Positions 22,120-31,131 of a stretch of DNA of 52,517 nt are shown piece by piece. Below the pieces are notes generated by a model. It was not told the origin of the DNA. It saw only the letters and a list, made by a program, of their open reading frames with translations, and searched no databases. This stretch comes from Oscillospiraceae bacterium. Lineage in GTDB: Bacteria > Bacillota > Clostridia > Oscillospirales > Acutalibacteraceae. Every line of letters begins with the position of its first letter. Position 1 is the first letter of the stretch. The stretch spans positions 1 to 52,517 of the forward strand of contig SVOS01000007.1 in the NCBI GenBank assembly GCA_015066245.1, in the 5' to 3' direction. Both the position numbers and the translations under genes were made by a program.

Positions 22120-23403
22120 TTAAATAATATTTGCCAGTTTTTTCTGGATCTGGGTAGCATCCTTGATGTTGATTTTGGTGTCTTGGAGATAGTCGGCGAG
22201 GAGCTTCTGCTCCTCATCAAAATCAAGTATCATGGCGAGATATTTCTGGATAGCGGTTACATCCTTGATGTTAAGCTTCTTGTCCCGTGTAACGTCTCCA
22301 AGCTCAAACTCTGAAACGGGATTTGAGGGCTCGGTGGAGTCGGTAGAGTCAGTGGAGACAGGCACGGTGGTTGGGAAAGTGATGGTTTCAGAGGGGGTAG
22401 TGTCAGCAGGTGAGGTGGGTACGATGCCCGTAGAAGGCTCTGTGTTGTCGTCAGGCTCAGAGGGGACTGAGGGCTCTGCAGGCTCTGTGGCATCAGTGGG
22501 CTTTACGGGGTCTGTGGGATTTTCGTTCTTGATGACCTGAGTCTCAATTCTGAAATCTGCACCGTCAGTTTTCTTCTGGCTTAAGTAGTAGTAAGAAATT
22601 TCTCCGCCCATAGCCGTCATATCCTGCACATTGAAGTCGAGATAAGTCTCTCCATTGTCAACAACGGTAAACTCAAGAGCGAGGAAGAGCTTTTCGGTTG
22701 TAAAATCATAACCTTCTACTGTGGATGCGTTTACTGATACCAGATTCTCATGGGTGCTGTTGAAAAATACATCCTTCAGATTAGGACAATTTGCAAGTGC
22801 ATCGGTATTAGTCATATCGGGAGACTGGGATGTTGTCTTTGAGAGAGCAAGTTTGTCTTTGTCAAAGTTAAGGGCTGTCTGAACATCCTCAAAAACTCCA
22901 TTTGTCTTGAGGTAAACGTTGTATTTGATTTTGTCGCCCAAATTTGCCTCAACAACACTGTCGCCTGTGTGAATCTTAAGCGTTTCGCCCTTTGTAAGAG
23001 CAAATCCGTCCTTCACAATTCTCAGACAGTCAGACTCACAGTTGTAGATAAATGTATACTCACCGCCGGAGCAAAGCAAGGTGCAATTTATGCTAAAATC
23101 ACTGCTCATTCTTATACCCTTTGAGGAGAATCTGTCTGTAGTATCGTTAATGGTTGTGGGGTGTCCGTAAATAATATCATTTTCTGCAATAAGAAAACGG
23201 TAAACACCTTTCTCAAGATTAACGGTAAGACCAAAAGAGTTATTGTCTCTTGATTCCATCAATGCTCCGTCAGCCTCTGTGAAGTCAGCAAAAAGTATAA
23301 CCGTATTCTCGGGTTCGTCGCTTTGTGCAATAGCAGAGATGCAATTTGCCGAGAAAAGCATCAGAAGCACCAGCACAAACGAAATTATAGCCTTGGCTTT
23401 CAT
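22120..23403 (-). CDS. Secreted dockerin-containing protein
   Basis: 427 residues from the ATG at 23403, which has AAGGTGG 6 nt upstream. Signal peptide KAKAIISFVLVLLMLFSANCISAIA; a beta-rich N-terminal part (residues about 30-140); a cohesin-like beta-sandwich segment (LGDKIKYNVYLKTNGVFEDVQTALNFDKDKLAL); a long Pro/Thr/Ser/Glu linker; then a type-I dockerin with two repeats (DVTRDKKLNIKDVTAIQKYLA and DYLQDTKINIKDATQIQKKLA). Dockerins bind cohesins in cellulosome-like assemblies or on the cell surface. No cohesin scaffold is in the window, and the second repeat's calcium loop is imperfect. No enzyme domain is seen; a structural or binding role is likely. Confidence 0.8.
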   Translation of the reverse strand: MKAKAIISFVLVLLMLFSANCISAIAQSDEPENTVILFADFTEADGALMESRDNNSFGLTVNLEKGVYRFLIAENDIIYGHPTTINDTTDRFSSKGIRMSSDFSINCTLLCSGGEYTFIYNCESDCLRIVKDGFALTKGETLKIHTGDSVVEANLGDKIKYNVYLKTNGVFEDVQTALNFDKDKLALSKTTSQSPDMTNTDALANCPNLKDVFFNSTHENLVSVNASTVEGYDFTTEKLFLALEFTVVDNGETYLDFNVQDMTAMGGEISYYYLSQKKTDGADFRIETQVIKNENPTDPVKPTDATEPAEPSVPSEPDDNTEPSTGIVPTSPADTTPSETITFPTTVPVSTDSTDSTEPSNPVSEFELGDVTRDKKLNIKDVTAIQKYLAMILDFDEEQKLLADYLQDTKINIKDATQIQKKLANII

Positions 23404-23566
23404 AAAAATCCCACCTTTTATATCTATGCTGATATCATAACAGAAACAAATCCAAAATACAATGTCAGAATATATTAAAATCGACTGTAGCCGTGGACTT
23501 TTATTACTTTTCGGTTGAATTGGACTTTTTAATGTGTTATTATCATACTGAAAGTACGGTGATTCT

Positions 23567-24553
23567 ATGAAAAGCAAAATCTCTGTAATTATGCCTGTTT
23601 ACAATCGCGGCGATATGATAGGCGAGAGTATTGAGTCGGTAATATCTCAGACATACCATAACTGGGAGATTGTGATTGTGGACAGTGAGTCGACAGACAA
23701 CACCCCCGAGGTGTGCAGATACTATACAGAAAAAGACAGTCGCATCAAATACATAAAGAAATCCAACGAAGGTGTATCCGCATCCAGAAACTGTGCCATT
23801 GATAATGCAGAGGGAGATTATCTTTTCTTCCTTGACAGTGATGATATTATCCACAAAAGGCTTTTTGAGGTTTTGCTGGATGCTATGGAAAAGTCAGGCG
23901 CCAACATCGGCGGAAGCAGCGTGAGATTTGTAAAGCAAGCCAACTGGCACAAGCTCAATGCTTATCTTGAGAAGAATACCGAACAAGGCGAGACAAGACA
24001 TCTTTCATTTGAGGAAACACTGGAGGCGGTCTTTACGGGTACAAGTCCCATAAATCTTATCGGCGGCGTTATGATAAGCCGAAAGCTTATAGGAAACACA
24101 AGGTTTAATACTTCCCTTCATATCGGTGAGGATTTTTACTTTATGTATGAAAATCTTTTCAAGGGTACCGACGCGGTGTTTCTTAATGAAAAATGGTATT
24201 TCGGCAGGCTCCACGGCTCAAACCTTTCTGGCGATTACAGCTTTGAGGGATTCTGGTCACGCTTTCACAGACGTGAGCTTGTGTGGCAAAGTGAAGAAAC
24301 AATGGGCAGAACAAAGTATGTAAATCTTCAGAAGCTGGACGGACTTAACGTATACAAAGCCTATCTCATAAGAAACAACCACAAAACTCCCGACGGCAAA
24401 AAAATCCGCCGCACTATGAAAGATTACCGCAAGGTGATTTATCCCGTACTATCTTTCAAAGAAAAGGTTAATTTCAACCTGTCTGTATATGCACCTGCAT
24501 TTTATAAATTTATCTTTAAAGTTACAAGCAAAATCAAAAGAGGAAGAAAATAA
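23567..24553 (+). CDS. Glycosyltransferase family 2
   Basis: 328 residues. The GT-A start KISVIMPVYNRGDMIGESIESVISQTYHNWEIVIVDSESTDNT binds the nucleotide sugar; FFLDSDDII carries the Asp-x-Asp metal motif; HIGEDFYFMYENLF fits the ED catalytic region. No membrane helix, but the C-terminus is basic (KVTSKIKRGRK) and may sit at the membrane. It resembles transferases that add sugars to capsule or teichoic-acid chains. It is divergently placed from the dockerin gene and apparently followed by unrelated small genes, so the acceptor is unknown. Confidence 0.88.
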   Translation: MKSKISVIMPVYNRGDMIGESIESVISQTYHNWEIVIVDSESTDNTPEVCRYYTEKDSRIKYIKKSNEGVSASRNCAIDNAEGDYLFFLDSDDIIHKRLFEVLLDAMEKSGANIGGSSVRFVKQANWHKLNAYLEKNTEQGETRHLSFEETLEAVFTGTSPINLIGGVMISRKLIGNTRFNTSLHIGEDFYFMYENLFKGTDAVFLNEKWYFGRLHGSNLSGDYSFEGFWSRFHRRELVWQSEETMGRTKYVNLQKLDGLNVYKAYLIRNNHKTPDGKKIRRTMKDYRKVIYPVLSFKEKVNFNLSVYAPAFYKFIFKVTSKIKRGRK

Positions 24554-24587
24554 AAAATATATTGTGCTATTCGAAAGGAGAATTATT

Positions 24588-24836
24588 ATGTATAACGTTT
24601 TACCTTATGTTATATTTTTAGGTGTGCCTGTTTTGTTAGCAATATTTTTCATAATAAGCTTGGTGATGTTTATAGCTGCTAAACGAGCCAACAGAAAGAA
24701 TCCCGAATCCTATACCTTTCAGCAGATTACAACAAGAAAAGTTTTTTTAATTGTTTCATCTGTTTTGTTCGGAATACCATTATTTGTAGTGGTTTCTGTG
24801 TTGGTGCTTGGAACTATGATGGTTGCGTATATGTAA
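24588..24836 (+). CDS. Small membrane protein (two helices)
   Basis: 82 residues from ATG 24588, with AAAGGAG 8 nt upstream; a longer frame starting inside the glycosyltransferase gene lacks such a site. Two hydrophobic segments (residues 6-30 and 53-80) flank a polar loop KRANRKNPESYTFQQITTRK. Function unknown. It is followed at 9 nt by another tiny membrane gene and then a PstS-like gene, suggesting a three-gene unit. Confidence 0.7.
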   Translation: MYNVLPYVIFLGVPVLLAIFFIISLVMFIAAKRANRKNPESYTFQQITTRKVFLIVSSVLFGIPLFVVVSVLVLGTMMVAYM

Positions 24837-24845
24837 GGTGGTAAT

Positions 24846-24986
24846 ATGAAACTCAAAACTTTTTATATAATTTTATTTGTTGTTGCGGCTTTATGTGTTC
24901 TTTTGACAGTTGCACATTTAGTGTATGCAATTTATGCATATCAGCATAGCTCCATAATCAAATTTATTGCAAAGGAGCCATGGTAA
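24846..24986 (+). CDS. Tiny single-helix membrane protein
   Basis: 46 residues read by eye: KLKTFYIILFVVAALCVLLT followed by a short polar tail ending in AKEPW. AGGTGG overlaps the region after the previous stop, at good spacing. It ends one base before the next ATG, a tight arrangement typical of coupled genes. Family unknown. Confidence 0.55.
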   Translation: MKLKTFYIILFVVAALCVLLTVAHLVYAIYAYQHSSIIKFIAKEPW

Positions 24987-24987
24987 A

Positions 24988-25983
24988 ATGTGCAGAAAAA
25001 CATTGATAAAACAGATTATAGCCATTGCTTTGGTTGTTATCCTATTTGCTTCGTTTAATATCAGTCTTTATGTGTTGCTTACCTGCAGATTGTCAAATAA
25101 CTTTAGCTCTGTATCCCAATCAAAAATGATAGATGTAAAAAAATACCTGCCATTTGAAGAAGAATCCGACCTTGCCAAAGTTAATTCATCACTTAAGCTT
25201 ACTGATAATCTGCCTGTGCTTGATGGAGCGGCGGCATTGGTGCCTGTTTATGCGTCAATAGTAAATGCCGTGTATCCGGAAGGTTCGGTTACTTATGAGG
25301 GAGGAACTTTTTCTGATGATAATTTCTATGGCGAAAACTTTGCTTCAGACAGTAAAATGCAGTACAAAAACACAGTAAGAGGTTATCAAGCAATAGTTGA
25401 TGGAGAGACGGATATATTGTTTTGTGCTGCTCCCAGTGAAGAGCAAAAGAAGTATGCAGAAGAAAATAACGTAGAACTGGTTTATGTGCCTGTTGGACTT
25501 GAAGCGTTTGTGTTTTTTGTTAATAAAAACAATCCTGTTGATAATCTGACTGTTGAGCAGATAAGAAGTATATATAGCGGAAAAATAAATAATTGGTCAG
25601 AAGTCGGCGGAGTTGACAGAATCATAAATCCTGTTTCAAGGCTTGAGGGTAGCGGAAGTCAGTCTGCAATGAATGCGTTTATGGGTGATGAAAAGATTGC
25701 CGATAAATCTCTCTTTGCTGTTTTGGGCGGTTCAATAGGTTTTTCTTTCAGATACTACTTGGATGGCATCGTAGACAACGAAAATGTAAAAATGCTTTCG
25801 CTCAATGGGGTTTATCCTGATTCGGAAAACATTAAAAACGGAAGTTATCCTGTTGTAGCACAGTTTTATGCTATTTATAGAGCTGATAACAAAAATGAGA
25901 ATATTCCTGTTCTGATAGATTGGATTTTGTCTGAAGAAGGTCAGAAACTTATCGAAGAATGCGGATATGTAAGAATAAACTGA
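24988..25983 (+). CDS. PstS-like phosphate-binding family protein, membrane-anchored
   Basis: 331 residues from ATG 24988, with AAGGAG about 11 nt upstream. An N-terminal hydrophobic helix (IIAIALVVILFASFNISLYVLL) without a lipobox Cys in the usual place suggests an anchor. The PstS-type fold shows in LDGAAALVPVYASIVNAVYP, CAAPSEEQ, YVPVGLEAFVFFVNKNNPVDNLTVEQIRSIYSGKINNWSEVGG and GSGSQSAMNAFM, the usual phosphate-site block. No pstCAB genes are near, so it may work as an orphan sensor or binding protein with the two small membrane proteins upstream. Confidence 0.85.
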   Translation: MCRKTLIKQIIAIALVVILFASFNISLYVLLTCRLSNNFSSVSQSKMIDVKKYLPFEEESDLAKVNSSLKLTDNLPVLDGAAALVPVYASIVNAVYPEGSVTYEGGTFSDDNFYGENFASDSKMQYKNTVRGYQAIVDGETDILFCAAPSEEQKKYAEENNVELVYVPVGLEAFVFFVNKNNPVDNLTVEQIRSIYSGKINNWSEVGGVDRIINPVSRLEGSGSQSAMNAFMGDEKIADKSLFAVLGGSIGFSFRYYLDGIVDNENVKMLSLNGVYPDSENIKNGSYPVVAQFYAIYRADNKNENIPVLIDWILSEEGQKLIEECGYVRIN

Positions 25984-25990
25984 GGTATTT

Positions 25991-26470
25991 ATGAACACCG
26001 ATTACAAGAAAATGTACGAAAAAATATATAAAATAATAGGGGAGCGGACACCCTTAAAGGCAGACTGCGGCAGCATTTGCGGCGGTGCCTGCTGCAAGGG
26101 CGACGAAAACACAGGTATGCGGCTTTTTCCATTTGAGGAGTCTGAGCTTCCCGTAAAAGAGCTTGAAAACGGTGTGCGTCTTGTAATCTGCAATGGTAAA
26201 TGCCAAAGAGATAAACGCCCTCTTGCCTGCAGGATTTTTCCCTTCTTTCCCACAGTGGATGAAAAGAACAAAGTGTATGTCGAAGCAGACTTCCGAGGGG
26301 CAAGGCTTTGTCCGCTTATTACTCACAGTGATGAAATTATCTTTGACAAAAGTTTTTTCAAAGCACTTAAAAAGGTGGGCAGAATTTTAGCCAAAGATGA
26401 GGCGTGTCTCAGATTCTTAAGAGAATCCACCGAGGAAATCGACACTTATCACAAGTTTTTAGGCGAATAA
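25991..26470 (+). CDS. Cysteine-rich YkgJ-like protein
   Basis: 159 residues, soluble. Cys residues cluster as CGSICGGACC (26, 30, 34, 35), CNGKCQRDKRPLACRIFPFFP (67, 71, 80) and RLCPL, the pattern of the YkgJ/putative zinc- or iron-chelating domain family. Biochemical role unknown for most members. The gene begins 7 nt after the PstS-like stop, so it may be co-transcribed, and ends before a good terminator. Confidence 0.8.
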   Translation: MNTDYKKMYEKIYKIIGERTPLKADCGSICGGACCKGDENTGMRLFPFEESELPVKELENGVRLVICNGKCQRDKRPLACRIFPFFPTVDEKNKVYVEADFRGARLCPLITHSDEIIFDKSFFKALKKVGRILAKDEACLRFLRESTEEIDTYHKFLGE

Positions 26471-26482
26471 TGTGAAATAAGG

Positions 26483-26513
26483 AAAGCTGTCTCTTTTTGG
26501 GACAGCTTTTTTT
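26483..26513 (+). terminator. Terminator
   Basis: AAAGCTGTC (26483-26491) pairs with GACAGCTTT (26501-26509), followed by TTTTT. Confidence 0.85.
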
Positions 26514-26585
26514 AGTAAATATTCGGACAATAGCGAAAAAAATCACGCTTTCAATCGTCATAGTAAGTGAAAGGGGGGCGGTAAT

Positions 26586-27104
26586 ATGAAAGATGCAGAT
26601 TTAAAAATGAACATTTCTAAGGTCAGAGCAGGCGACAAAGAGGCTTTCGGCATTATTTACAGTGAGCTTAAAAAGCCGGTTTTTACTGTTGCTTTGCGGA
26701 TAGTCGGCGATGTACCTTTAGCTGAGGATATTACTCAGGATGTATTTGTAAAGTTGTTTCTTTTGCCACCACCGCCCTCTGTTAAAAATCCAAGAGCATG
26801 GATTTTTAAGATGGCGCGCAATCTTTCAATTGATGCTCTGAGAAAAACACAAAGCCTTAGCATTTACGATAACGAGCCCGAGCCTTATGATGAATCCTCT
26901 CTGATAGCCGAAAAAATCGACCTTATGAGAGCGTTCAAAAAGCTTTCTGTCTCAGAAAGACAGATAGTCGCCCTTCATCTGAATGCGTCTTTAAAGTTTT
27001 CGGAAATTTCGGATATTATGGATTTATCTCTTTCGGCTGTATATCGCAGATACAAAAAGGCACTTAAAACCTTACGTGATTATCTGGAGGTTGAAAGGTT
27101 ATGA
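26586..27104 (+). CDS. ECF-type RNA polymerase sigma factor
   Basis: 172 residues. Region 2: KEAFGIIYSELKKPVFTVALRIVGDVPLAEDITQDVFVKLFL and NPRAWIFKMARNLSIDALRK. Region 4: LSVSERQIVALHLNASLKFSEISDIMDLSLSAVYRRYKKALKTLR. No region 3, as in extracytoplasmic-function sigma factors. GTGAAAGGGGGG gives the ribosome site. It overlaps the next gene by 4 nt (ATGA). The upstream sequence has GGACAA near 26524 and CGTC near 26557, which could be an autoregulated promoter, but this is uncertain. Confidence 0.9.
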   Translation: MKDADLKMNISKVRAGDKEAFGIIYSELKKPVFTVALRIVGDVPLAEDITQDVFVKLFLLPPPPSVKNPRAWIFKMARNLSIDALRKTQSLSIYDNEPEPYDESSLIAEKIDLMRAFKKLSVSERQIVALHLNASLKFSEISDIMDLSLSAVYRRYKKALKTLRDYLEVERL

Positions 27105-27922
27105 AAAAACTGATATCAATTATGTTTGCCATGCTTTTTGTCTTTTCTTCTTCATTGAGTGTAAATGCTCAGGCGAAATTTGAAAAAATGCGAGACCTTA
27201 ATAATTATTGGGCTGTGAATAATGCTTATCCAGACTGGTTTTGCGGTATCTGGACAGAGACAGGCAGCCTTGATAATCTGGTTGTAGCGGTGCTGGACAC
27301 TGACGAGGGCAACAAGGGTAAAGAAGAAATCCTTGATATGATAGAAGATGATTCTTCCGTAAGCTTTACCTATGGTGACTATAGCAGAAATTATCTTATC
27401 GGTATTCAGCGTAGCTTGCTGACTAAAGAAATGTGGGATCTTGGGCTTAGTTATGCTGCATTTCTTGACGATAAAAGCCGTCTTGAGCTTGGTATAGTAA
27501 AAGAATATAAGGATAATCCACAAAGTATGCAAATGCTTGAGGAGCTTAAAGAGAAATACGGTGATGTTTTCGTCATTGAATATGTTGATGGATTATACTA
27601 TACAGAGGATTTAGTATTAACCGAAGATTTACCTGTGGTTTCATTTACGCCCTCTGCTCAGAATATTATAACAAAGGAGCAACCTGCAAAGCATTCGTAT
27701 TTTATATATGTTGTTGCTTTTGCTATAATATTATTTGGTATATCCTTTGTGTTCCTTGTGCTTAACAAACGCAAAAGAGCAGTACTTATTACTGATACAG
27801 GAAAGCTAATTGGTGTATCCGAAAAGCTTTCTTCAAAAGAGGTTGAGTTCTTAATAAAAAATACCGAAGCAGAAGTTCCCTCAGATTTGGAAGAAAGAAT
27901 AATGAAAGAGATAGAAAAGTAA
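27101..27922 (+). CDS. Membrane protein coupled to the ECF sigma factor, putative anti-sigma/sensor
   Basis: 273 residues. Signal peptide KKLISIMFAMLFVFSSSLSVNA, an extracellular domain of about 180 residues (NNYWAVNNAYPDWFCGIWTETGSLDNLVVAVLD..), one membrane helix near 203-223 and a cytoplasmic tail ending LEERIMKEIEK. The extracellular part resembles a ligand- or stress-sensing unit, but I recognise no family. The 4-nt overlap with the sigma gene suggests that it controls the sigma factor. The expected anti-sigma domain would be the roughly 45-residue tail, unlike common anti-sigma factors with an N-terminal zinc domain. Confidence 0.7.
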   Translation: MKKLISIMFAMLFVFSSSLSVNAQAKFEKMRDLNNYWAVNNAYPDWFCGIWTETGSLDNLVVAVLDTDEGNKGKEEILDMIEDDSSVSFTYGDYSRNYLIGIQRSLLTKEMWDLGLSYAAFLDDKSRLELGIVKEYKDNPQSMQMLEELKEKYGDVFVIEYVDGLYYTEDLVLTEDLPVVSFTPSAQNIITKEQPAKHSYFIYVVAFAIILFGISFVFLVLNKRKRAVLITDTGKLIGVSEKLSSKEVEFLIKNTEAEVPSDLEERIMKEIEK

Positions 27923-27930
27923 AGCAAAAG

Positions 27931-27960
27931 GGCACCGACTGAGTCGGTGCCTTTTCTCTT
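27931..27960. terminator. Bidirectional terminator
   Basis: GGCACCGAC (27931-27939) pairs with GTCGGTGCC (27943-27951), with A and T tracts at the ends; it lies between convergent genes. Confidence 0.85.
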
Positions 27961-27965
27961 TAGAA

Positions 27966-28790
27966 TTATTTAAGGTCTTTTTTGTTGAATTGAATTAATC
28001 CCATACCTAAAAAGCCTGCAATACCTACTGTGGGCGGAATCAGAATATACAGAACATCCTCAAGTGTGTAGGTGTCGCCTGCGCCGATATAAAGCGTAGA
28101 GTTGCCTACGTTGATTCGTGAGATTATATCAAGAACTTCAATGGTCTGTTCGTTGCCGGGAGTCAAGCTCATAATCTCGGCAATTGCTACAACAATACTT
28201 CCTACCATTACAAGAATAAATGTAATTGCAACGTAAAGTACGATTACAAGTCCTAAGTTTTTCATAGAAGCCAGAAGCCATGTAAGCATTGCGGAAATAA
28301 AGAGCATAAGCACAATCTCAAAGAGAATTGATACCATAAAATATCCGAAGTCGTTTGCGGTGAATCCGCCGGGCTGATAGTCAAAGAAAATAAGGCTTAT
28401 TCCCAAGGTGAGGAAAGCATGTAAAAACATTACACCCAGAGTAAGTGCAGAGCAAACAGTAAACAGTGACATAAATATGGATGTTCGGCTGTTGCCTGCG
28501 ATTATCTTGTTGCGGATTGTGCCGTAAGAAAAGTCCTTCCAAAGTACAATGCATAAAAGCACAGGTGCAATAAGTCCCATGTTGTTACCTATGGAAAAGC
28601 TCTGGAAAAACTGAGATTTTGCAGAGACAAGATTTTCGAATCCAAACTCGCTTAAAGACTCGGAGCTTGAGAATATCGCTACATATAAAAGAGGAGTAAT
28701 AAGAGAAAAAGCCGCGGCAATTATAGCCATTATAAGAACCAGCTTATCCTTAAAAACCCTTGTGAAATCTGCTTTGATAAGTTTAGTCAT
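27966..28790 (-). CDS. ABC-2 type transporter permease
   Basis: 274 residues from ATG 28790, which has AGGAGGTG 6 nt upstream inside the end of the ATPase gene. Six hydrophobic segments. The N-terminus KLIKADFTRVFKDKLVLIMAIIAA and the block LWKDFSYGTIRNKIIAGNSRTSIFMS are typical of BcrB/ABC-2 permeases that work with BcrA-type ATPases. Probably an exporter of a peptide antibiotic, lipid or similar compound. No adjacent two-component system is present to suggest which. Confidence 0.85.
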   Translation of the reverse strand: MTKLIKADFTRVFKDKLVLIMAIIAAAFSLITPLLYVAIFSSSESLSEFGFENLVSAKSQFFQSFSIGNNMGLIAPVLLCIVLWKDFSYGTIRNKIIAGNSRTSIFMSLFTVCSALTLGVMFLHAFLTLGISLIFFDYQPGGFTANDFGYFMVSILFEIVLMLFISAMLTWLLASMKNLGLVIVLYVAITFILVMVGSIVVAIAEIMSLTPGNEQTIEVLDIISRINVGNSTLYIGAGDTYTLEDVLYILIPPTVGIAGFLGMGLIQFNKKDLK

Positions 28791-29706
28791 TTTTTGCACC
28801 TCCTATAAGAGAGAGGTAATATTCCTCAAAGCTTGTTTCGCTTGAGTTTATTGTAAGAATATTAACGCCTTCATTTATGATTTTGCCGAGAACTGAGTTA
28901 AGACAAAGCTCGCCGATGATTTTTAAGCCCTCGGGCACAAGCTGAATGTTTGCATCAGGGAGAAAACTTTTAACAACCTCAGTAAGCTTCTGAGGGTCGT
29001 CGGATGTAATCACAGTTGTTTTTGTGCATTCGTTGTGAAGCTCCTCAGATGTGATTTCTTTAATAAGCTTGCCTTTTGAGATGATTCCGTACTTAGTTGC
29101 CACAAGAGAAAGCTCTGTAAGAATATGGGATGAAATAAGAAACGTAATATTTCTCTCGCGGTTAAGTCTTAAGATAAGCTCTCTTATGTCAACAATACCT
29201 GCAGGGTCAAGTCCGTTCATAGGCTCGTCAAGAATAAGAAACTCGGGGTCGCCCATAAGTGCCATGGCGATACCAAGCCTCTGACGCATGCCTAAAGAGA
29301 AGTTGGCGGCTTTTTTCTTGTCTTTATACAAAGCCTCAAGTCCTACATCTGTAAGAACCGAGAGGATTTTACCCTCGTCTTTAATGCCCAGAAGCGTACT
29401 CTGCATCTTAAGATTGTCGAATGCTGACATATTAAGGTATATAGAGGGAGTCTCTACAATGGCACCTATTCTGCTTCGGGCTTTTCCGATATCTTTGGAT
29501 TTGTTTGATACCGAGAACAAGCTGAATTCTCCGCTATAAGGAGAGATAAGGCCTGTTATAAGTCTTATAACAGTAGTTTTACCTGAGCCGTTTTCGCCCA
29601 CAAAGCCGTAAATGTCACCGCGGTTGATGTTCATATCCACACCGTTAACAGCGAGATGACGCTTGTACTTCTTTGTAAGGCCGGTGGTTTTAAGAATATT
29701 GCTCAT
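28783..29706 (-). CDS. ABC transporter ATPase (BcrA/bacitracin type)
   Basis: 307 residues. Walker A GENGSGKTT (37-45), signature FSLGMRQRLGIA, Walker B EFLILDEPMNGLD and switch ISSHIL. The C-terminal 90 residues are the regulatory extension common in this exporter subfamily. It precedes and slightly overlaps the permease gene, forming a two-gene operon. Upstream 29707-29820 has no obvious regulator gene. Confidence 0.92.
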   Translation of the reverse strand: MSNILKTTGLTKKYKRHLAVNGVDMNINRGDIYGFVGENGSGKTTVIRLITGLISPYSGEFSLFSVSNKSKDIGKARSRIGAIVETPSIYLNMSAFDNLKMQSTLLGIKDEGKILSVLTDVGLEALYKDKKKAANFSLGMRQRLGIAMALMGDPEFLILDEPMNGLDPAGIVDIRELILRLNRERNITFLISSHILTELSLVATKYGIISKGKLIKEITSEELHNECTKTTVITSDDPQKLTEVVKSFLPDANIQLVPEGLKIIGELCLNSVLGKIINEGVNILTINSSETSFEEYYLSLIGGAKND

Positions 29707-29820
29707 ATATTCACCCTTCCTTTCGTGATAATTAAATCACACCGGCACTAATAAGTCAACAAACCGTTGGTTGATACAGCTAAGATTTCCAATAATATGG
29801 TTAACCTGCACACAAAATCC

Positions 29821-29849
29821 TTGACAAGCAAATATATATTGTATAAAAT
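29821..29849 (+). promoter_or_regulatory. Promoter of the alcohol dehydrogenase gene
   Basis: TTGACA at 29821-29826, 17-nt spacer, TAAAAT at 29844-29849. Confidence 0.65.
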
Positions 29850-29880
29850 TAATATAATAACTTAAAAAGGAGTTTTTTAT

Positions 29881-31029
29881 ATGGCTAACAGATTTGTACT
29901 TAACGAAACAAGCTATCACGGCAAAGGTGCAATCAATGAGATTGCAACAGAGATAAATGCCCGCGGCTTCAAAAAGGTTTTTGTTTGCTCTGACCCTGAC
30001 CTTGTAAAGCTTAACATTGCCAAAAAAGTTACCGACATCTTAGATGCGGCTTCTATTGAATATACAGTTTTCAGCGACATCAAGCCTAACCCCACAATTG
30101 AGAATGTTCAGAGCGGCGTAGCTGCTTTTAAAGAATATGGCGGTGATGTAATCGTTGCTATTGGCGGCGGTTCGTCTATGGACACTGCAAAGGCAATCGG
30201 CATTATCATCGAAAATCCCGAGTTTGCCGATGTTAAGAGCCTTGAGGGCGTTGCACCCACAAAGAACAAGTGCACTCCCATTATCGCAGTTCCCACTACT
30301 GCAGGTACTGCCGCAGAGGTTACAATCAACTACGTTATCACAGATGCCGAGCTTAACCGCAAGATGGTTTGCGTGGATGTTCACGATATCCCCGTTGTAG
30401 CTGTTGTTGACCCTGATATGATGGCTTCTATGCCAAAAGGCCTTACTGCTGCTACAGGTATGGACGCACTCACACACGCAATTGAGGGCTATATCACCAA
30501 AGGCGCCTGGGAAATGAGCGATATGTTCCACCTTAAGGCTATTGAGATTATCGCAAAATCCTTGAGAGGTGCGGTAGAAGGCACCGACGAGGGCAGAGAG
30601 GGTATGGCTTTGGGCCAGTATATCGCAGGTATGGGATTCAGCAATGTAGGTCTTGGTATCGTTCATTCAATGGCTCATCCTCTGGGTGCGGTTTACGATA
30701 CACCTCATGGTGTGGCAAACGCAATTATCCTGCCTACTGTTATGGAGTATAATGCACCTGCAACAGGCGAAAAGTACCGAGCAATCGCAACTGCTATGGG
30801 TGTAGAGGGTGTTTCCGATATGACTCTTGATGAGGCTCGTGCTGCCGCTATCAATGCAGTCAAGAAGCTTTCAGCTGATGTTGGCATCCCTGCCGACCTT
30901 AAAGAAATCGTAAAGGCAGAGGACATCGACTTCCTTTCCCAGTCTGCCTTTGACGATGCCTGCCGTCCCGGAAATCCCAGAGACACAAGCGTAGAGGAAA
31001 TCAAAGAACTTTATCTTAAGCTGATGTAA
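29881..31029 (+). CDS. fucO: Iron-containing alcohol dehydrogenase, lactaldehyde reductase type
   Basis: 382 residues, the family's normal length. IGGGSSMDTAKAIG binds NAD(H); AVPTTAGTAAEVT, MDALTHAIEGYI, IVHSMAHPLGAVYDTPHG and CRPGNPRDTS carry the metal-ligand Asp and His residues and the FucO-specific end. It probably reduces lactaldehyde to 1,2-propanediol during fucose or rhamnose use, or another short aldehyde. No fucose-pathway genes are adjacent. It is a single-gene unit with strong AAAAAGGAG, so it may be a redox outlet. Confidence 0.88.
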   Translation: MANRFVLNETSYHGKGAINEIATEINARGFKKVFVCSDPDLVKLNIAKKVTDILDAASIEYTVFSDIKPNPTIENVQSGVAAFKEYGGDVIVAIGGGSSMDTAKAIGIIIENPEFADVKSLEGVAPTKNKCTPIIAVPTTAGTAAEVTINYVITDAELNRKMVCVDVHDIPVVAVVDPDMMASMPKGLTAATGMDALTHAIEGYITKGAWEMSDMFHLKAIEIIAKSLRGAVEGTDEGREGMALGQYIAGMGFSNVGLGIVHSMAHPLGAVYDTPHGVANAIILPTVMEYNAPATGEKYRAIATAMGVEGVSDMTLDEARAAAINAVKKLSADVGIPADLKEIVKAEDIDFLSQSAFDDACRPGNPRDTSVEEIKELYLKLM

Positions 31030-31035
31030 TTATAA

Positions 31036-31070
31036 GCCCTGCCGAAAACATTTCGGCAGGGCATTTGTTG
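31036..31070 (+). terminator. Terminator
   Basis: GCCCTGCCGAAA (31036-31047) pairs perfectly with TTTCGGCAGGGC (31051-31062). Confidence 0.85.
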
Positions 31071-31131
31071 TGTTTACAAAAGTTTTATCTTGTGATATAC
31101 TTTATGGGCAATTTATTCGGGAGGTGATTAT

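Noticed and set aside
30040..30666. 208-residue minus-strand frame opposite the alcohol dehydrogenase gene
   Set aside because: It lies wholly within a clear coding gene and has Cys/His/Ser-rich, low-conservation composition; a shadow of codon bias.
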